Under the pieces are notes generated by a model, which did not search any database, was not told the DNA's origin, and saw only the letters and a program-made list of their open reading frames with translations. Shown one piece after another: positions 7,506-9,257 of a stretch of DNA of 9,257 bases. This DNA is from SAR202 cluster bacterium (GTDB taxonomy: Bacteria; Chloroflexota; Dehalococcoidia; SAR202; CAJWER01). The position numbers were made by a program, and so were the translations under genes. The DNA lies in NCBI GenBank assembly GCA_030740335.1, contig JASLXL010000011.1, positions 1-9,257 of the forward strand, in the 5' to 3' direction. The first letter of the stretch is position 1. Every line of letters starts with the position of its first letter.

Positions 7506-8630
7506 CTAGTAGCTCTGGAAAAGCTTGCCCCAGCCTGTTTTCATGGCCGCGCGGATTCGGCGGCGGCCTATGAGCCTGAGCCAGTACTCGTTGTGGTACA
7601 GATTCGATGCGACGAAGGCCCAGGGCGTGATGGGAGAGCGCAGCAGCATGTTTTCAAGGGGCTTGAGAGGACCCCAGTAGATGAGCTTTTGGCCGCGAGA
7701 CGCGAATGTGTTCTCGTTCTGCTTGAAGCGCCAGTTGACCCCGGAGATGTCGTCGCCAACTATTTCGATCGAGTCGGTGTCGCCGATCCCGAGGCCCATC
7801 TCGTGGGCTATGCGGATGTAGCCGATGGACAGCGGGTCGAAGCCCATTAGCCGCGCGGCGATGGCGTCGACGGCCACCTGGTCGGCCCCAGCGATGATTA
7901 CGTTCTTGGCGTGCCATCGCATGGCCCGAGGTCCTGGCCCATCGCCAGCAAATGTGCCGTCGGTCACCGCGAAAACGCCCGGGTGGATCTCGCGCTGGAT
8001 GGCCAGGAGGTCGACCAGAGTCTCGTGGATAACGGAGTGGGTCCAGTGGCGCTTGCGATTGAGCAGGCCACCGAACGCGTTCTTCATAGCTCCCGTCATG
8101 GTCGTGAATACGTGGGTCTTGACCGTGGGCATGTGAACGATGTTCTTGCCGATGAACATCTCCGGAATCTGAATGCCCTCCGGGTAGATGTCGTCCAACA
8201 CGAGCATTTTGGCCTTCGGCTTGTACTCGATCCACTCCACGGGCGGGTAGTCCAGGTAGACGCTCTGGAGGCCGTACTTGTCCTCAACGACGGTGTGTTT
8301 ATTGTTGATAGCCCCTTCGTGTGGGTCGACCACGACGGTGCCGTTGTGGGTGGGTATCAACTCTCCAAAACCGTCGGCCCTGAGCGTCTTGATGACGCCC
8401 TCAAGTTGCCAGGGCGTGGTGGAGCACGCCGGGTAGTAGTGCTGCCACGAAATGTTGATCTTCAGCAGAGTTGCAGCGTCCAGGGACAGCGTCTGGGTGT
8501 AGTCCGCAAGGCGCATCGCACGCGCGATGTCGTCCAAGACGGTCTCCGGGGTCGTATAGACGACGGCGATCTTTGGAGTCGCGGGGGCTGAGGTCTGCTC
8601 TGAGACGTCTGTCTCGGTCTGAACGGCCAA
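7506..8630 (-). CDS. DUF362 domain-containing protein
   Basis: The 374-aa protein belongs to the DUF362 family, whose function is generally unknown; several relatives carry ferredoxin-like 4Fe-4S motifs. Family-like segments are IVHMPTVKTHVFTTMTGAMK and AFGGLL (about 164-190), VTDGTFAGDGPGP (222-234) and an IAGADQVAVDAIAARLMG block (246-263). There is only one cysteine, C69, in YYPACSTTPW, so this member cannot bind an iron-sulfur cluster by itself. No signal peptide or membrane segment is seen, so it is probably cytoplasmic. The C-terminus is Arg-rich (GRRRIR) and lacks a known domain. The initiator is TTG, fixed by AAGGAG five bases upstream; no ATG is near. It follows dnaG by 84 bp on the same strand with no clear terminator between, so it may be read through from dnaG. 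The biochemical role cannot be stated. Confidence 0.8.
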   Translation of the reverse strand: MAVQTETDVSEQTSAPATPKIAVVYTTPETVLDDIARAMRLADYTQTLSLDAATLLKINISWQHYYPACSTTPWQLEGVIKTLRADGFGELIPTHNGTVVVDPHEGAINNKHTVVEDKYGLQSVYLDYPPVEWIEYKPKAKMLVLDDIYPEGIQIPEMFIGKNIVHMPTVKTHVFTTMTGAMKNAFGGLLNRKRHWTHSVIHETLVDLLAIQREIHPGVFAVTDGTFAGDGPGPRAMRWHAKNVIIAGADQVAVDAIAARLMGFDPLSIGYIRIAHEMGLGIGDTDSIEIVGDDISGVNWRFKQNENTFASRGQKLIYWGPLKPLENMLLRSPITPWAFVASNLYHNEYWLRLIGRRRIRAAMKTGWGKLFQSY

Positions 8631-8635
8631 TATCG

Positions 8636-8641
8636 CTCCTT
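8636..8641 (-). promoter_or_regulatory. ribosome-binding site fixing the TTG start of the DUF362 gene
   Basis: AAGGAG on the minus strand is five bases before TTG at 8628-8630. The 84-bp gap to dnaG shows no convincing promoter, which favours co-transcription with dnaG. Confidence 0.75.
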
Positions 8642-8714
8642 GTGTCTGACAACCTAGTGGGAAGCTAGAATGCGATCAGAATCCCGGTAGTTGCCCTAGT
8701 TCCACCCAATACGG

Positions 8715-9257
8715 TCAGGTAGCACCAGCCCCGCCCGATTCAGCGCGCGCAGCGCCAGCACCCATTTCCTGGGTTCTGATTTGCGAATTCGTGTCTACGA
8801 TGGCTTCCTCCAACTCGGGAGGGGGCGGCGACGTGGAATCATCGGATATCAACAGAGTGTGCTGGTGCTCTTTGAGGTAACGTTCCGCAAGGCGTCCGAG
8901 GGACTGGGTCAGGGCGTCTTCCGCGGGCCACGGCTCAATGGGTGAAAGCTGGGTTGCCAGGAGGCGGTCTAGATGGTCGTGCAGGCCTTCGTCGAGCTTG
9001 GTCCGAACCTCTTCAATTGTTGAGCACGCTTGCCAGCAGTCAAACACCTCTCGATTTTCCGTTCCGTGGAAATATTCGCGTTTAGCGGCTGCTGCGGTCC
9101 CCGCGAGATCGAATCGAGCGAGTAGCAGCGCGAGAACGTACTCCTCGACGAGGTCGCGCCTCACGTCCGTGAGAAGGGCCGGGTCCACGGGCCGTGCCTG
9201 AGTTTGGCGTACCGTAGCCCCTGACGGCCTGTGTGGGGTTCGAGGCCTCGATATGGA
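8715..9257 (-). CDS. dnaG: DNA primase DnaG, C-terminal part (truncated by the window edge)
   Basis: The visible 180 residues match the C-terminal helicase-binding region of bacterial primase, which docks on DnaB so that RNA primers are made at the fork. Recognisable segments are DLVEEYVLALLLARF, EYFHGTENREVFDCW, LDEGLHDHLDRLLA and RLAERYLKEHQ, in the usual order. Catalytic zinc-finger and Toprim domains would lie beyond the right edge. The frame stays open from a GTG at 9188 to base 9257, where it reads as a Pro/Arg-rich linker (RPRTPHRPSGATVRQTQARP), so that GTG is internal and not the start. The protein ends in an Ala/Gly-rich tail after a conserved-looking ELEEAIVDTNSQIRTQE. The gene precedes DUF362 on the same strand. 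Assignment rests on C-terminal pattern only. Confidence 0.78.
   Translation of the reverse strand, partial: SISRPRTPHRPSGATVRQTQARPVDPALLTDVRRDLVEEYVLALLLARFDLAGTAAAAKREYFHGTENREVFDCWQACSTIEEVRTKLDEGLHDHLDRLLATQLSPIEPWPAEDALTQSLGRLAERYLKEHQHTLLISDDSTSPPPPELEEAIVDTNSQIRTQEMGAGAARAESGGAGAT

Noticed and set aside
7496..7521. Terminator from TTTCCA/TGGAAA at the end of the DUF362 gene
   Set aside because: The arms are 14 bases apart, one arm lies in the coding sequence, and no T-run follows.
7373..7573. Independent small protein of 66 aa on the plus strand
   Set aside because: Its first half fits the recombinase tail and its end overlaps the DUF362 gene on the opposite strand, so it is better read as part of the relic.
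7654..8235. 193-codon minus-strand frame overlapping the DUF362 gene
   Set aside because: It is a shifted shadow of the DUF362 frame with Arg/His/Gly/Pro-rich nonsense composition.
7911..8591. 226-codon open frame opposite the DUF362 gene
   Set aside because: It mirrors the high-GC DUF362 codons on the other strand; the DUF362 frame has family motifs and a good ribosome-binding site.

Overview
This window looks like a chromosomal stretch of a free-living bacterium. It holds a cluster of replication and repair genes: the end of dnaG, gyrB, ligA and recF. Three things suggest Chloroflexota, perhaps a Dehalococcoidia/SAR202-type lineage: the character of the DnaG C-terminus, a ferredoxin-less DUF362 protein beside it, and a cysteine-synthase-like enzyme of an unusual subtype. 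That placement is an inference from general resemblance, not from a marker tree. Base composition is moderately GC-rich, with one clearly AT-richer pocket upstream of gyrB.

Layout, left to right. recF (25-1224, minus) lies downstream of ligA (1291-3318, minus), and the two look like an operon. ligA starts divergently from a PLP-dependent cysteine synthase family gene (3557-4474, plus). That gene converges on gyrB (4502-6550, minus) across 27 bp containing a 7-bp perfect hairpin. Between the gyrB start and the next gene lie about 950 bp with no intact gene (6551-7505). The gyrB-proximal part holds a well-formed minus-strand sigma70-type promoter with a 12-bp palindrome in its spacer, and a roughly 220-nt leader with two hairpins. 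The distal part holds what reads as a decayed C-terminus of a large serine recombinase on the plus strand, broken by a stop and frameshifts. Then come a DUF362 protein (7506-8630, minus) and the C-terminal helicase-binding part of DNA primase (8715 to the window edge, minus).

DnaG, GyrB and LigA are core fork proteins (priming, supercoil removal, Okazaki-fragment joining). RecF handles RecA loading at gaps. The cysteine synthase and DUF362 genes are metabolic or unknown passengers. Start-codon choice is unusual in places. DUF362 starts at TTG behind an ideal ribosome-binding site, and the cysteine synthase probably does too. recF has no ATG, GTG or TTG that would restore its conserved N-terminus; its best-placed start is ATC behind a GAGGA.

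I did not find a convincing new multi-gene system. The most notable items are the recF start, the operator-like palindrome in the gyrB promoter, the recombinase remnant, and two sequence oddities in GyrB (EGPSAGG in the Toprim motif and an acidic insert). No tRNA, rRNA, CRISPR array, intact insertion sequence or DnaA-box cluster was seen.
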